The translations under genes were made by a program, and so were the position numbers. The notes under the pieces are model-generated. The model was not told the origin of the DNA and did no database searches. It worked only from the letters and a program-made list of their open reading frames with translations. 64,000 nucleotides of DNA from Cadophora sp. MPI-SDFR-AT-0126 (Eukaryota; Ascomycota; Leotiomycetes; Helotiales; Ploettnerulaceae), in assembly GCA_020747065.1 (NCBI GenBank), contig JAGMVK010000007.1:2728001-2792000 (forward strand), given 5' to 3'. This document shows positions 1-11,571 of this stretch, in pieces; positions within the stretch are counted from its first letter, which is position 1, and the number at the start of each line of letters is the position of its first letter.

Positions 1-156
1 TAGGCCATAACGATGACACCGAGCTTTCCAACTTCCAGTGACCTTGGCAAAACAGGAAAGCCAGTTGAAGCCAGCTCCTAACATCGTTAGACCGCATTCA
101 TCCAATCTTCTGTCTGGACATACCTCAATAATTGACTATTCCTCCCAAGCGGAACC

Positions 157-2172
157 TCAATGCAACTCAAAAGTCTCGAGCTCCAACTCTCCATTCTCCA
201 ACATCTCAATAGCCTTCCCTCGCATATATCCGTCGACATATGCTTCTCCAATGACGACGTAGTGGTCCTCCACTTTCCGGAAAATCATGGGTTGAGGACA
301 CCCGAGGGGGACGCAGATGATGTCGCCTGCTTTGACTCCTTCGGTGGCTAGGCCCATGATGTTGGATGATCCGAGGAAGAAACGGCGGTCCCAGATAAAA
401 TTTTCAGACTGTTGGACCCACGATCTGTTGATATCTCTCATTCGTTGCTCTGAAAATACAATCCCGAGGTGTTGATCGACTTCTTTGTACCGTTGTATCA
501 TCCAAGAACGCACACTGACAAGCTCCGAGTCTATTTCCTCAGCCGGCACGTAGTCACTGATGAAATCGACAAATCTTCCTACTACTGCTCTTAAACATTC
601 CTCTCTACCCCATCCAACGTGATCTTGATCTAAGAACTGGTCACAAATGAGAGTCCTACCAAATTGTTCCTGCCGGCGCTCTCCACGAACCCCATTTGTG
701 CCTAGCAGAGCCCACCAGCTCAAAAATGCCGGCCCCGCATTTTCTAGATCGGTGAAGTGTGTCATTGCAGGGCGATCGCCAACAATCTCGACTTTCCCAA
801 TCGCTACACCCTTCAAAACCAAGATATCTCCAGCATCTGCAACAGCAATGTCACATCTACTCTTTCCGGCAGCAGAATAGCCATATTCAGGGACTGTTAT
901 ATCATAAAAGAAATAACGTGAATCTGCTCGAGACCAATCTGGCACCCAAGACGGAAGGTGCGGCAGACGCGAACCCGCTCGCGCGAGGGTGAGAATCTCC
1001 AACGTCGTGCAGTGTTGGAATTCTTTTCTTGCGAGGTCAATGTAAACCTCGGATGCGCTCAAAGAATAATTTATTTGAATTTGATATTTGCTTCTAGAAT
1101 TCGCCAGAGCAGCCAATCCGTACACCATATCCACAGGGTCCGTGGTTGCGCGGTCCCAGTTGTAAAGCAGAGTTTGGAAGAAGCTCAGGCTTTGGGCCGC
1201 GAAGGCTGTCTGGAATACTCTGACGTCATATATACTCCGATACATCAGCCAACCTCTCAAATTGAGAGCAGTGGGCAACAAATTGAATAAATGGTCTGTA
1301 GTGAAACCCAGTTCTCTGTCCTCCATCGCGCGGAATAATGATTGGGTCTCGTCTAAAGCTGCCGCCCCGATTGAGTCAGCCCCGCAGTGGAGAGAGATCG
1401 ATTTGGCGCTGATGAGCTCCTGAACAATCCACATCCGCCACCAGTAATCGCGGTTGACGAGAGCGGCAAGTGCAACGAGCGATTCTCTCAATTCGGGCTG
1501 CGTGAACATTTGCGCAATCCATGCAACAACATGTCGATGGTCATACATCTTCTGCATGAATTGGAATGCCAAATGACTGCCCTGGTAACTCGGGCCGAGC
1601 CAGACGAAGACTTCTTCGGCCTGTTCGTAGATGGTCTTCATCTTCGCCACTTGCTCGTTGCGCTCTTTGTCATCTGCTTGGTTGATGCAAACAGCGTCGA
1701 TCCATATGACCAGCGGTTCTGGCATGGTATGGAACTGCTGCAGTGCGAGCCACAGATTCTCTCGTACCAAGAACCTCCGTCTATGCAAGAAGATAGAATA
1801 ATGATCGTCTGAGGGGCTTCCCCAGGTATAAGACAGGGCTTTGTACGGCGGAGCCTTGTCAAGCGTGACGTGAAAGATGTCACAGTGGACTTTTGAAGAG
1901 TAGTTCGGTTCTGGATTCACTTTGTGTCTGACTTTGTGTCGAGTAGACCTTGGTATGAGATCCTTGATCGTGTGAATAGCCTTGTCTGTAACGATGTGGT
2001 GTTTACGAAATCGGCCGACAGGATGGATACGTAGTAAACGAATCTCGCTGTCCGGGTCGGTGAGTGGCTTGTATTGAAAGCTCTGCGTTGCGAACATCAA
2101 CAAGATGCTGATACAAGAGGGCAAAAAGACAGACCTGCGATGTCGAAGACGAGGCTGCACTATGAGCCGCAT
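157..2172 (-). CDS. HET-domain protein (heterokaryon incompatibility family)
   Basis: A single uninterrupted frame of 671 codons encodes a HET-domain protein. The HET domain spans about residues 108-270: it has the YKALSYTWG opening, then VIWIDAVCINQADDKERNEQ, then a V-W-L-G-P block and the RDYWWRMWIVQELI block. The C-terminal ~400 residues are the unclassified region usual for this family, ending in a segment like that of many HET proteins (GDIICVPLGCPQPMIFRK). In characterised fungi HET domains trigger cell death after non-self recognition; which signal this one senses cannot be seen. The ATG at 2172 has an A at -3. The ATG at 2097 (residue 26) is an alternative, because family members often begin just before the FQYKPL motif found here at residue 32. 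Confidence 0.9.
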   Translation of the reverse strand: MRLIVQPRLRHRRSVFLPSCISILLMFATQSFQYKPLTDPDSEIRLLRIHPVGRFRKHHIVTDKAIHTIKDLIPRSTRHKVRHKVNPEPNYSSKVHCDIFHVTLDKAPPYKALSYTWGSPSDDHYSIFLHRRRFLVRENLWLALQQFHTMPEPLVIWIDAVCINQADDKERNEQVAKMKTIYEQAEEVFVWLGPSYQGSHLAFQFMQKMYDHRHVVAWIAQMFTQPELRESLVALAALVNRDYWWRMWIVQELISAKSISLHCGADSIGAAALDETQSLFRAMEDRELGFTTDHLFNLLPTALNLRGWLMYRSIYDVRVFQTAFAAQSLSFFQTLLYNWDRATTDPVDMVYGLAALANSRSKYQIQINYSLSASEVYIDLARKEFQHCTTLEILTLARAGSRLPHLPSWVPDWSRADSRYFFYDITVPEYGYSAAGKSRCDIAVADAGDILVLKGVAIGKVEIVGDRPAMTHFTDLENAGPAFLSWWALLGTNGVRGERRQEQFGRTLICDQFLDQDHVGWGREECLRAVVGRFVDFISDYVPAEEIDSELVSVRSWMIQRYKEVDQHLGIVFSEQRMRDINRSWVQQSENFIWDRRFFLGSSNIMGLATEGVKAGDIICVPLGCPQPMIFRKVEDHYVVIGEAYVDGYMRGKAIEMLENGELELETFELH

Positions 2173-3222
2173 TCTGAGACGAGAACATGACCACTGCAGA
2201 TGCTAATGCTGTTGTAACAATTCGTGATAAAGTACGAAGATAGAGTTACCACGCTGACCTACTCGGAGCTTTCTTGGTAAATCTGGATATAGGGTGAAAA
2301 ATATGGTTAGAACATTGTGAGGCAAATTTGCGGCAGCCTTGAGCCTCAACTCGGCTGAGGTCCAACACATCGATCGCAAGGCGGCTGCACAGCCAATGAC
2401 AAGCTCTGGGGCTGAGCCTAGCGATCAACATCGTCATCTTGGAAGAGGAATCTGCAACTTGTTCCGAAGCTTTCTCGCGCGCGAGTAAGTGATATTTTAC
2501 CATGGAATGGAGGTCGGACGTTAAAACAGACACAATTATGACGGGCTCGCTCCCAAAGAAAAGCAGAGGTATATCACGTGAGAAGAACTATCCAACCCTG
2601 ATTCAGATGGTCTTTAAAAGAGATAGAACTTCACAATAGTGCTGATAAAAGTTATGGATGGCCTTAGTCTTACTATCTGTTGAATATCGCTCGACATCAG
2701 ACATTGCATATCGAACACGTGCCATATACCGAGCCCCCCTGACCAAAAGTACCAATCTACCGGCATATTCGGCTCCCCCAGTTTTGCTTCGCCCGAACTC
2801 TATTTCTCCTGTCAACATCACCTCGATCCACACCATCGCTCCCAACTTCCATCGCGACCTCTTCCTGCTCACAGCGAGGTCCGAAAATCTTGGCGACCCG
2901 TCTCCGCCTCGTTCCCAGGTGCGAGAGACCAGGATATGTCCCTGAAACAAGACTTTCGCTTATACTTGGAAATGAACACTTCATGTGAATCAAGGTTTGA
3001 TTGCGTATCCAAGGAGACTTAAAGTTTTCGAGAAGGAAAGCGATGAAATGCCGGATGCCGGCAATGCATGACTATTTTGAGTATAAAGTGAGATGTCGTG
3101 TGTGGTTTTTAGTTTAAGGCTTCCTTTTCTAGAGGCTTGTTCTTAATTTTCACTCATTCCTTCCTAATTCTATTCCGTCTCATTAATTATTTCTTCACGG
3201 GTATCGATCCCATATCATCACC
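2173..3222. other. intergenic; upstream regions of the HET and chitinase genes
   Basis: No supportable gene. Frames of 60-115 codons occur here on both strands but overlap each other antisense and show no recognisable domain or splice structure. The right end is the chitinase promoter and a pyrimidine-rich leader. Confidence 0.6.
3082..3087 (+). promoter_or_regulatory. TATA box of the GH18 chitinase gene
   Basis: TATAAA lies 136 bp before the chitinase ATG and is followed by a CT-rich stretch typical of fungal transcription start regions. The assignment rests on position and sequence only. Confidence 0.5.
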
Positions 3223-4583
3223 ATGAAGTTATCTTTCTGTTCCAGTCTCAGCCTCGGACTGTCTGCATTACAGCTGGCTAGCGCCAGGTATGTGATGTAC
3301 GTCGACCAGTAAGTTTATTCTCCTCGAAAAAGCCAATCATGCGTGTTAATTCTGTCAGATACCATCTCACTGATCTACCAAATAAAACGGTTGCAGCTGG
3401 AATCGACACAGTGATCATGGCCTTCGCCAACTCGTCCCTGTTTGTTTCGCCAGCTGTAAACTACACCCCGTTCGAGCCGGTCAGCACCATGAGATCTCGG
3501 TTCGACAACGGCACCAAGATTTTGATCGCACTTGGAGGATGGGCCGATACGGACGGATTTTCTGCAGGGGCTGCGACAGAGGAATCTCGAACAGATTTCG
3601 CCAAGAATGTGGCCAGCATGGTAACCAATCTTGGATTTGATGGAGTGGACATCGACTGGGAATATCCAGGTGGCAATGGAGCAGATTACAAACAGAATCC
3701 CAACTCTGGCAAGGTCGATCAGATCAATACCTTCCCACTCCTACTTGCTGCTATCAGGAGCGCTATCGGGCCCCAAAAGTTGCTGTCAATCGCCGTTCCA
3801 GGACTGGAGAGAGATATGATTGCTTACACTGCCGAGAAAGCTCCAAGCATCTGGGAACCTCTGGACTTCGTCAACATCATGACATACGACCTGATGAACC
3901 GCCGTGATAATATCACTAAGCATCACACCGATATCCAAGGCTCGCTCGCGGCTGTCGAACATTACCTCGACGTCCTTTCCCTCCCCGCAGCAAAAGCCAA
4001 CCTCGGTTTCGCATTCTACGCCAAATACTTCACCACCGATTCAGCTTACCCTTGCGAGACCGGCTTGGGATGCACTACAGTCCTTCTCGAAGACGCCGAA
4101 GGAGCTGATACCGGCAAGAGTGCAGCTATGACTTTCGAGTCTGCCAACTACGCCACCGCACCAGCAAATCTCACTGAAAGTCCAGACGGATCCTGCGGAG
4201 CAGCAGTCGGATATTACTGCACTCCAGGAAACTGCTGCAGTGCCTTCGGCTTCTGCGGATCATCGAGTGGTCATTGTACTAATTGCCAGGCGGACTATGG
4301 AGTCTGCAATACCACTTCCATCACCACACTTTTCCAGAACGCGATGACTAATGGAATCACTGATGAAGTTGCGGGCGGACAGTACTATTATGACAAGAGC
4401 AGTAACTTGTTTTGGACTTGGGATACTGCTGAGTTGATTGCGAAGAAGTTTGATCAGATCGTTAAGGCGAAGGGGCTTGGTGGTGTTATGGCGTGGAGTG
4501 CTGGGGAGGATAGTCATGACTGGGGCCATATCCTTGCTCTTCAGGCTGGCGTCAAGTCAATGACGACTGCTGCAAAACGCTAA
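3223..4583 (+). CDS. secreted GH18 chitinase with an inserted CBM18 domain
   Basis: Two exons (3223-3308 and 3359-4583) around a 50 nt intron give 436 residues. The first exon supplies the ATG in an ATCACC context and a signal peptide of about 22 residues ending LASA. The GH18 catalytic motif DGVDIDWE lies at residues 123-130, with Glu130 as the proton donor; LIALGGWAD precedes it and the NIMTYDLM strand follows. Family members hydrolyse beta-1,4 links in chitin with retention, outside the cell. A cysteine-rich hevein-like chitin-binding module (CBM18, eight Cys at about 305-340, with GNCCSAFGFCG) interrupts the barrel, which then resumes with FWTWDTAELI and GLGGVMAWSAGED. No break is visible. 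The role could be wall remodelling, mycoparasitism or nutrition; the sequence does not decide. Confidence 0.93.
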
Positions 4584-5255
4584 GAAACTCGAAATCATCT
4601 CAGTAAAGAATAAACAACCATTAGATTGATGCGTCTCAGCAGCTTACCCCAGCAGACAGGCACAGGCTTCGAGACTCTTTTGATCATGTGACTTCTGCTG
4701 TCAAGAATGCGAACCTGCGTGCTGTTGAATCAATAGCACCAGTAATGAGGAAACGCAAAGTTACATGATAAAGCCATTATTAGATTAGAAACGGTTACCT
4801 TTTAGTAAAGTCACGTTTTCGCTTTTACGAAAGGGGTCTTTAAATCTAGAATTAATTTTCCTAAGAATATACATAATTTTTATGCGTATTTCGAGAGCTT
4901 TCTATCTAATGAAAAGTAACGATTACACGTGAAAGGTAGAAAAGGGACTATAAGGGAGAAAAAGTGTGAAATCTAGTAGTAGGGTTCATATATTCTGCCT
5001 TAGGCGGTAGCGTTAAGCCCTCTCTTCAGTCATTAGGTTGTTCAAACGTTTGAAGCACAACACCCTCTGAATACCGCACGAACCTCAGAAGGCATATCAA
5101 AGAGTTTCTTTGACGCACACTCTCCTAAGCAAGTTCCTACAACAGATATCTTCTGAAAGGCCAGGCTGTACCACCGTTCCAGCGCGAGCCAGCTCGTCAA
5201 CCTCACCCTTCCATCCCCCATCGTCTCAACCACCACCATCAACAATCACAACCAC
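4584..5255. other. intergenic, AT-rich stretch between chitinase and 2EXR genes
   Basis: No gene seen. 4760-4980 is distinctly AT-rich compared with its flanks and may be an old insertion, but no clear terminal repeats or target duplications can be picked out by eye. Confidence 0.5.
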
Positions 5256-6149
5256 ATGTCTCCACCCTCCACCTCTCAACCCACAACATTCCACCTCTTC
5301 CCCCACCTCCCCCTCGAACTCCGCACCGAAATCTGGTCACTCTCGCTCCCCCCGCCCCGCCTCATCCACGTGCAAACAGAAAAAGGCGAAATCCGCATCC
5401 CTGGCCGGCACCCCAATAAATACTGCTCCCACGTCTGGGCCAAGCGTCTCCCCGTCCCCTCAATCCTCCACACATGTCGTGATGCCCGGGTTGTCGGATT
5501 GAAACACTACGAGCTACTCTTCGACACCAACTGTCGCCCCGCCAAGGAAGATCTCCCGGATCTGCATGATCTCCCCCTTCAGCGCGGGGGTGGGGGCCGA
5601 GCTCGAGAATTGATATTCCCCTTTGAGAGGAAGGCGTTGATGTATGTCGATTTGCAGAGGGATTACATAGTGACGTCTCATCGCCGAATAAATTTCAGAC
5701 GGCCTCCGACAGGCTGGCCGAAAGATGAGATGGAAGATCCGCGTTTCGCTGCTTGGCCAGTGCAACAAGGTTTCTTCAGGATCGAGACATTTCGTGAAGT
5801 TGTTCCCGAAGAGGTGTATACCCGGATCCGGAACTTCGCTGCCGCATTCATGTTCTCTTTGAATGAGATTTTCAATCGAAGGCTCTCGATTGGCATGACG
5901 AGTGGGAGGAGGGTTTTGGTGATTCGGGATCCATTTGTGACGACTGAGCAGGGGAGTTCCTTTATTGATGCGCTTCAAGGTGTTAGTGGTGGGAGTGTTC
6001 CCGGGTTGAGTAGGAAGGGGAGGGTTAGGTCGTTGGTGAATCTTGGGGAGTTGCGGCAGGTGGTTGATGATGGAACGCTTTGGGACTGGGTGGTTGATCG
6101 AGAGAGTGATGAAAGAGTACTCAGGGAACAAGCTGAGTCGGACAGCTAA
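5256..6149 (+). CDS. 2EXR-domain protein of unknown function
   Basis: A single-exon gene of 297 codons with ATG in an ACCAC context. The N-terminal ~60 residues match the 2EXR domain pattern: FHLFPHLPLELRTEIWSLSL, then a VQTEKG strand and later the L-H-T-C-R-D-A-R helix. The domain is named for the paired E-x-R positions, one of which is seen here in ELRTEIW. These proteins are abundant in filamentous ascomycetes and have no established biochemical function. The rest (about residues 100-297) holds no motif I recognise. There is no signal peptide and no membrane segment, so it is probably cytosolic or nuclear. Confidence 0.82.
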   Translation: MSPPSTSQPTTFHLFPHLPLELRTEIWSLSLPPPRLIHVQTEKGEIRIPGRHPNKYCSHVWAKRLPVPSILHTCRDARVVGLKHYELLFDTNCRPAKEDLPDLHDLPLQRGGGGRARELIFPFERKALMYVDLQRDYIVTSHRRINFRRPPTGWPKDEMEDPRFAAWPVQQGFFRIETFREVVPEEVYTRIRNFAAAFMFSLNEIFNRRLSIGMTSGRRVLVIRDPFVTTEQGSSFIDALQGVSGGSVPGLSRKGRVRSLVNLGELRQVVDDGTLWDWVVDRESDERVLREQAESDS

Positions 6150-6959
6150 ACTGCCCAAGCTGGCGTGTTTGATCGATGTGGCAGATGAAATATGCTCCTC
6201 TTTAATGCAGGAACACTCCGACAATGCATCTTGGTCAAGCAGAGCCGAGAACGAAGAAACTCCAACCTTATCAATTCAGTCTCTTCTTCTCATAGTGTTT
6301 TCTCCTATTAGATCAAGTTCTGGTTTCTGAATATTCGTCCCATCGTCCTCAAAGGACCGGATACTCAATCTCCATTTTGCCGCCTTTCAAGCACTACCGC
6401 ATCACAATGGTGACCACCGTCCTCCTAACCCATCTTTTCAACCTCATCTCAGCTTACGGGGTCATCTTAGGAATCTACTTCAGCGACAACCTAGTCGATA
6501 AACTGGATATATGCAAATGTCCGGCCAGAAAGGGCCGGGTTAAAATAACTTGCAAGGTCAAAGACAATGTTCCGCCCAGTCACGAACAAAACGATCAAAG
6601 CTGATGCTATCTGCCATGTGGCAGGGGAGGAGAGACCTTGCCACATGTTCCTCGATCTTTTGCGAGCATTCCGTACACTTCACCAGGAGGACTTTCTTAT
6701 GCAATTCAAGGATAAGCAAGTTAAGTCAAGCCACCGACACACCAGACCGAGCCTGAGACTCGCAACCTTGTAGCAATGAGTCGGCTTAAAACAGCTTTGT
6801 AGTTTCAAAATTTTACTTAGATTCCAATATTACTCTGCCTGGACTGAGAAATTAGTGGTAATCTCTGACCACATCTCCCAAAAGCTGCACGAAATACAAC
6901 GCCATCATCAAATCCCTCAAACCGACCCGAATCTTGCGTCTCAACCTTCTCCGCCTCAA
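6150..6959. other. intergenic; one doubtful small ORF
   Basis: Mostly non-coding. An ATG at 6407 opens a 65-codon frame to 6604 with a hydrophobic N-terminus (VTTVLLTHLFNLISAYGVIL) and a Cys-Lys-rich tail. It could be a small secreted or membrane protein, but it has no relative I recognise and other small frames overlap it, so it is not called as a gene. Confidence 0.4.
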
Positions 6960-8239
6960 TCACCTCTCCGTACCACCAGTCCACCTCCCCAAATACTGCC
7001 TCTCCATATCATCCTCTCTCTCCACCAAAAGATCATCCGTCCTCCCAACCACAACCCTCAAATCATATTCCTCACTTCCCTCCTCTCCCATAAGCGTCTG
7101 GTTCGAATCCCTCACTCTCCTCTCCATCCTCTCTCCTTCCCTCTCAATACTATCCGTCATCGACTCATCCGGACTCGGCTCCCCTACCTCAAGCACATCC
7201 GCTCGCCCAGCTTTCGTGACAAAGCCTGTCTCGAACCTCGGCGCTTGTCTCTGTCTCTGCACTTGTTGGTGCTGATCTTGAGGTGTAGCCACTCGAGGCG
7301 AAGCAGATGGTGATGGAGACGGTGACGGTGATGGCGAGGCATGGTTGAATTTCTCCTCTACCGGGATCGTCGCCGCGCCTAAACCCGGTGTAAGACCACG
7401 CTTGACAAGAGATTGGAGTTGGTTCAAAACGATGAATTCGAGTTTGAGTTTGATGGAGTAGACGAGTGGATGGAGCGTGCATTTGAGCGTGAATTTATCA
7501 GTGTAATCGAATAGCGTCAACACGGCATCTAGTGCAATGACGAGGAGTTGCACGAGCAGAAGTAGGCTGATGACTTTCCGCGTTTGCATCGGGTAGCCGA
7601 TTTTCAGGAATTTCCGCGTGTGGTAGATGTACAGGCAAGACATTACCGTTTCCTGTAGAGTGAAAACCGTTTGTTGGATACGCTCCATGATTTGCATGGG
7701 CCGGTAGTAAGTATCGTGATGTCTTGTCATGAGGCCGAATTCGAAGACTACGACGGGGGTGTGGCAGAGTAAACCATCGATGAGGATTATCACGAGCAGC
7801 CATTTCAGGATGCGAGGATTGCGGACGACGAGGTGGAGGCGAGACCAGAGGACGATGGAGAAGCCCGTTACGTTTGCGACCCAGCCGACTTTGCAGATGA
7901 TGACAACCAACACTACGGGCCAGCTGTTCTCGAAGGACTTGAGGATGTAGCCTGTGGTTTGGAGGATGATTCCAATGGTGGTGATGATGATGGACCAGAA
8001 GTAGACGCCGGTATGACGTTTGAATGTCACGTAAACGAGGATGAGGAGCTCGATGCTCATCCAGTACGCGACTGCGCAGACTGAAGCGATGAGGCAAAAT
8101 GCTGTTGGACTTTGTTGACATTAGTCGCTTGTCAAGTCTTGATATGGGGGGAGACTTACTTCCAAGGGAGCCAACCTTGACGAGCAAATGTCCAATCATA
8201 ATGAGAGAAGGGAACGAACTGAACGCATTTTTGATCCAT
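6960..8239 (-). CDS. seven-helix integral membrane protein of unknown function
   Basis: Two exons (8239-8160 and 8109-6960) joined over a 50 nt intron give 409 residues. Seven hydrophobic segments can be counted in the first ~255 residues, among them one ending AYWMSIELLILVYVTF, then GVYFWSIIITTIGIIL, VVLVVIICKVGWVAN, WLLVIILIDGLL and ISLLLLVQLLVIALDAVLTL. The topology and the YFWS-type second helix resemble a fungal family of unknown function (DUF7703-like; recalled, not searched). The C-terminal ~130 residues are hydrophilic and probably disordered, with a Ser-Pro dipeptide run and an acidic-basic tail. No enzyme or transporter motif is visible. A fungal G-protein-coupled-receptor-like role is possible but unsupported. 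Confidence 0.8.
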
Positions 8240-9678
8240 GGTGATTAAGGGAACGATACAGTACTAAGATACTGATTTTTGGTTGACGATTTGGAGTATC
8301 GAGAGGAGTGCTTCGAACGAACAGAATAGTCAGCGGAAAATCCTCGACTATATGGATGTTTTCACCGCCGAGTGATACATTTCAATTGCCTATTAACGGC
8401 CCCCATTCCCGCAGCACTCAATCACATGAACTTGTAGCGAAAGGCCATCTCCATGCATCGATCCACAGACCCCACCCTTCGGTCATGACAGGGTTGAAAA
8501 TGGCACTCTGGCGTCCTAATAAATGCAGACCACGTAAGCGATGGAACCGATTCCTTCTTTTTGGATGTCCTTTTGAGGATATAAATCGAGTGACACCCTT
8601 GTCGTGATAGGTTGATTGAGGCTGGATTGCAGCGCCAAGCTGCTGATTAAGGCACCCTACAGATTCGTTTGCTGGTTTAGCGAGACATACAGATCGATGA
8701 CTATGCATGCGCATTGCAGACGGGAGCAGAGACAAGGTTGCAGGTAGCCAATAAGATCGCATTTTTGCTTCAAGAGATCGAGAATCTGTATCCAGTACTG
8801 TGGCACTGCCTGCGTAGCTGGTTATCCCGCTCTGATCTTGACTTGGCTTGACTTGCTGCAGTAGAGACCCTGATTTAATGATCAGATTGCTGGAATCGCT
8901 ATATCACCGAGTGATTACGGTGCTCCTGTGGAAGAAGGCGGAAAATTCACTACGCGTATCCGGCGACACAACAATAAAGACTAGGAGAGACGTTAAGTGC
9001 TCGCTAACGCCAACCGCGGCCCAAAATCAATCAACACATCCTTCCACCTCCACAGTAGCACTTATCAAACACTGACACATGCCTGAAATCAAGATTTTCG
9101 ACAAGTAATAGCTATATCCGTACCTGAACGGCATGTGTTTGATAAATCGATCTAGTGTGGCGGAGTGCGCAATGCACGAAAGAAGCCTTATCATTGGGAT
9201 GAGTGCAGAGCTGAGTAAGGAAACCTAAATTGCACTTCAACTTTGCTTCTTCACGACCTGAAGCCCGTATACCGGATTCAGCTATATGCGCCAAGGTCTT
9301 GAGCTATTTGGTATTATGTTCATCTCTGACTGTGTCGCGGCTCGCTCCGAATGACTGCAGTCTGGGACTAGGGACGGTAACGGGTACCTTCGTTCTGGCC
9401 CCCATTGAGGCGTCAATTCCTTTGAAAGGGCCGGTTACGATATAATGGAGATATGGAAGTGCAACTAATTTTAGCCACTTTTCAAATAGCTTGAAAGCCC
9501 AAATATGGAATCGATTTTTGCAGCTTGATCATACACCCCACTTTCAAGTGTGAAGTGGACAACCACAACCTTGTAAGCCCCGTTCGCTTAACGATAACTC
9601 TGCACATGAAAAGGATTGGCCCACCACCACCATCATATATTCATTTGATGGAATAATTCAAGATCTCATGTGATCTCA
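8240..9678. other. intergenic
   Basis: No gene seen. An imperfect inverted repeat with arms 9062-9083 and 9130-9145 (TTATCAAACAC...ACATGCC against GGCATGTGTTTGATAA) could form a hairpin with a loop of about 46 nt. The short frames here have no coding character. Confidence 0.5.
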
Positions 9679-9759
9679 TCCAACTTGGCGGAGTGGTTAA
9701 CGCGTCAGACTTGAAATCTGATTCCTTCGGGAGCGTAGGTTCAAATCCTGCAGTTGGAG
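9679..9759 (+). tRNA. tRNA-Ser (anticodon UGA)
   Basis: The gene is 81 nt with acceptor arms TCCAACT / AGTTGGA and G as discriminator base. The anticodon stem TCAGA/TCTGA closes a seven-base loop CTTGAAA with anticodon TGA. There is a long variable arm (TTCCTTCGGGAGC), which is diagnostic of serine tRNAs, and a T arm GTAGG-TTCAAAT-CCTGC. No intron is present. It should read UCA codons. Confidence 0.95.
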
Positions 9760-9762
9760 TTC

Positions 9763-9766
9763 TTTT
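9763..9766 (+). terminator. RNA polymerase III terminator of tRNA-Ser
   Basis: A run of four T four bases after the end of the tRNA gene, the usual pol III stop signal. Confidence 0.75.
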
Positions 9767-10146
9767 GCTGCCCTTGAAGAAGTGGCGGCGTCGATCTTTT
9801 TGAAGTAGAGAATAAAAAACAATCTCATGATTCTGATTTCCTGATGAGAAGAGCAGGGGGAAGAATAGTTCTTCAAAGGCTGAGTGTTAGGGCTGGCAGT
9901 AGCTCAGGGAGAATGTTAATATTTGAGGCGGCATGTCTTTTGAAGGTTGTGAGACAGCATCTTTAAATTTTTCTGACTCAGAAGAAGTGGACCAACCAGA
10001 AGCGAGCCCACATCCGACTAGCGCAAAGAACTCTGAAGAGAAAATTTTAAAGATGCAAAAAAACGGCAGACGACAGCCCAGAAGCAAAAGCCATACTTAT
10101 CCTTGGGTCATAATGGATAAATAGGATAGTCAGTGCCCATAACTCC

Positions 10147-10151
10147 AAAAA
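10147..10151 (-). terminator. RNA polymerase III terminator of tRNA-Arg
   Basis: A run of five T on the minus strand about 28 nt after the tRNA-Arg 3' end, and the first such run downstream. Confidence 0.55.
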
Positions 10152-10179
10152 TAGAAGTCCCATGATAGGGCAACTCTCG

Positions 10180-10251
10180 CACTCCGCCTGGGGCTCGAAC
10201 CCAGAGCCTCAAGATTAGAAGTCTTGCGCGCTACCATTGCGCCAGCGGAGC
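10180..10251 (-). tRNA. tRNA-Arg (anticodon UCU)
   Basis: The gene is 72 nt on the minus strand. Acceptor arms GCTCCGC / GCGGAGT pair with one G-T wobble. The D stem is GCGC/GCGC, the anticodon stem CAAGA/TCTTG closes the loop CTTCTAA with anticodon TCT, and the T arm is CTGGG-TTCGAGC-CCCAG. There is no intron. It should read AGA codons. Confidence 0.95.
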
Positions 10252-11403
10252 GAATGAACAGAGACAGGGGTTAAATCCATGTTTCATGTCGGGTTTCTGC
10301 CTATTTGGCTATATATAACAAGAAAAATAGTTTTTCGCGCATGACCCACTACAAGAGAAGAAAATTTATCACGTGTATATTGTTTTTAAAGAGCAAAGCT
10401 TTTAAGACGGTGGACACTGTAGATTAGTCTATTGAAATGGCTTGTCAAGCATTGCGTGTTGACTAAAAAGACTTCTTCCAAATCTTTGGGTATCTTATTG
10501 TTCTCAAGAAAGACGTCATTTGAAATTGTGAAACCCTTACTGCATGACCATCAACCCTTGCCCACAGCTTCTTGTTTACCACTGGTCACTTCATTGCCAG
10601 CATCATTGTTTAGATTCCCATCAAGGATTCTTCCAACCCCATCCCCAAGAATTGAATATTCATCTATTTCTTGCTATTGCATTTCCACCTCAATTTTGTA
10701 CCTACAAGGTAAAATAAGCAGAACTAGTCGACCCATGCTCAGTAATCGGAACCAACAGTCTGCAGCATCGAATTCTATCGGAAAAAGATTAATTCCACAT
10801 TCCACATCCCCCTCTACTTCCTCTTTCCTAAGTGGATCACAAGCCCCCTCCTCTGTTCTCCGCTCCTTGGTTTCGCTTCCCTGCTCATGGAATTCTAGTG
10901 AGCAGACAATTGCCCCTTTTCCAACGTTCGTTTTGTTCCCGCTGTCTTTATACTTCTCTTTTTGGTTCTGATTTCCCATTTACAACCTACATCTACATCC
11001 AAGCTCTAGCCGCCATTCAATCATGTAACCAAATCCCTCTTCTCCATTTCTCTATAAACCACGACAAATTCCCAAAGATAATTCCCACAAAAACTTCTCT
11101 AACCGGCCGCGAGAAAAAAGAACGATTAATTTTGTCGCAGCACACAAAAGATACCCATTCCACCCTCGTAAAACCCACCAAGCCATTTTGAATGGCCCGT
11201 CACCTTGCCTCACTCACTCACTTAGTCACAGCCGAAACGTAGAACCAGAATCAACCCTACTCAAGTTCAAATTCTTTCCCCATAAAGTACGAACAACCCC
11301 TTCCAACCTCAAAATCCACCACATCTACTCTCCACCGAACCAAACCAAAATATACACCCAGCTGACGGTTATCAACCTCAGCCTCTATTCTACGACAATT
11401 GCG

Positions 11404-11432
11404 CACCACCACCACCACCACCACCACCACCA
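11404..11432 (+). repeat. CAC trinucleotide repeat
   Basis: Nine to ten CAC units in a row inside the pyrimidine-rich stretch; a simple microsatellite. Confidence 0.9.
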
Positions 11433-11551
11433 ACACCCATCAGGCAATCCAGAAATTCGTATACTCTCCCTCCCACTTCCCCCCTCTCCTCACATACTCA
11501 ATTCCTCTCGCTATAACTCCATCTCCAACCCACACCCTAACTCACCAATCC

Positions 11552-11571
11552 AAAAAAAAAAAAAAAAAAAA
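11552..11571 (+). repeat. A20 homopolymer
   Basis: Twenty consecutive A residues. No retroelement coding sequence or target duplication is visible beside it, so it is best read as a simple repeat. Confidence 0.85.

Noticed and set aside
11552..11571. A20 run as the tail of a retroposed sequence
   Set aside because: No retroelement or processed-gene sequence lies before it and no flanking duplication is seen.
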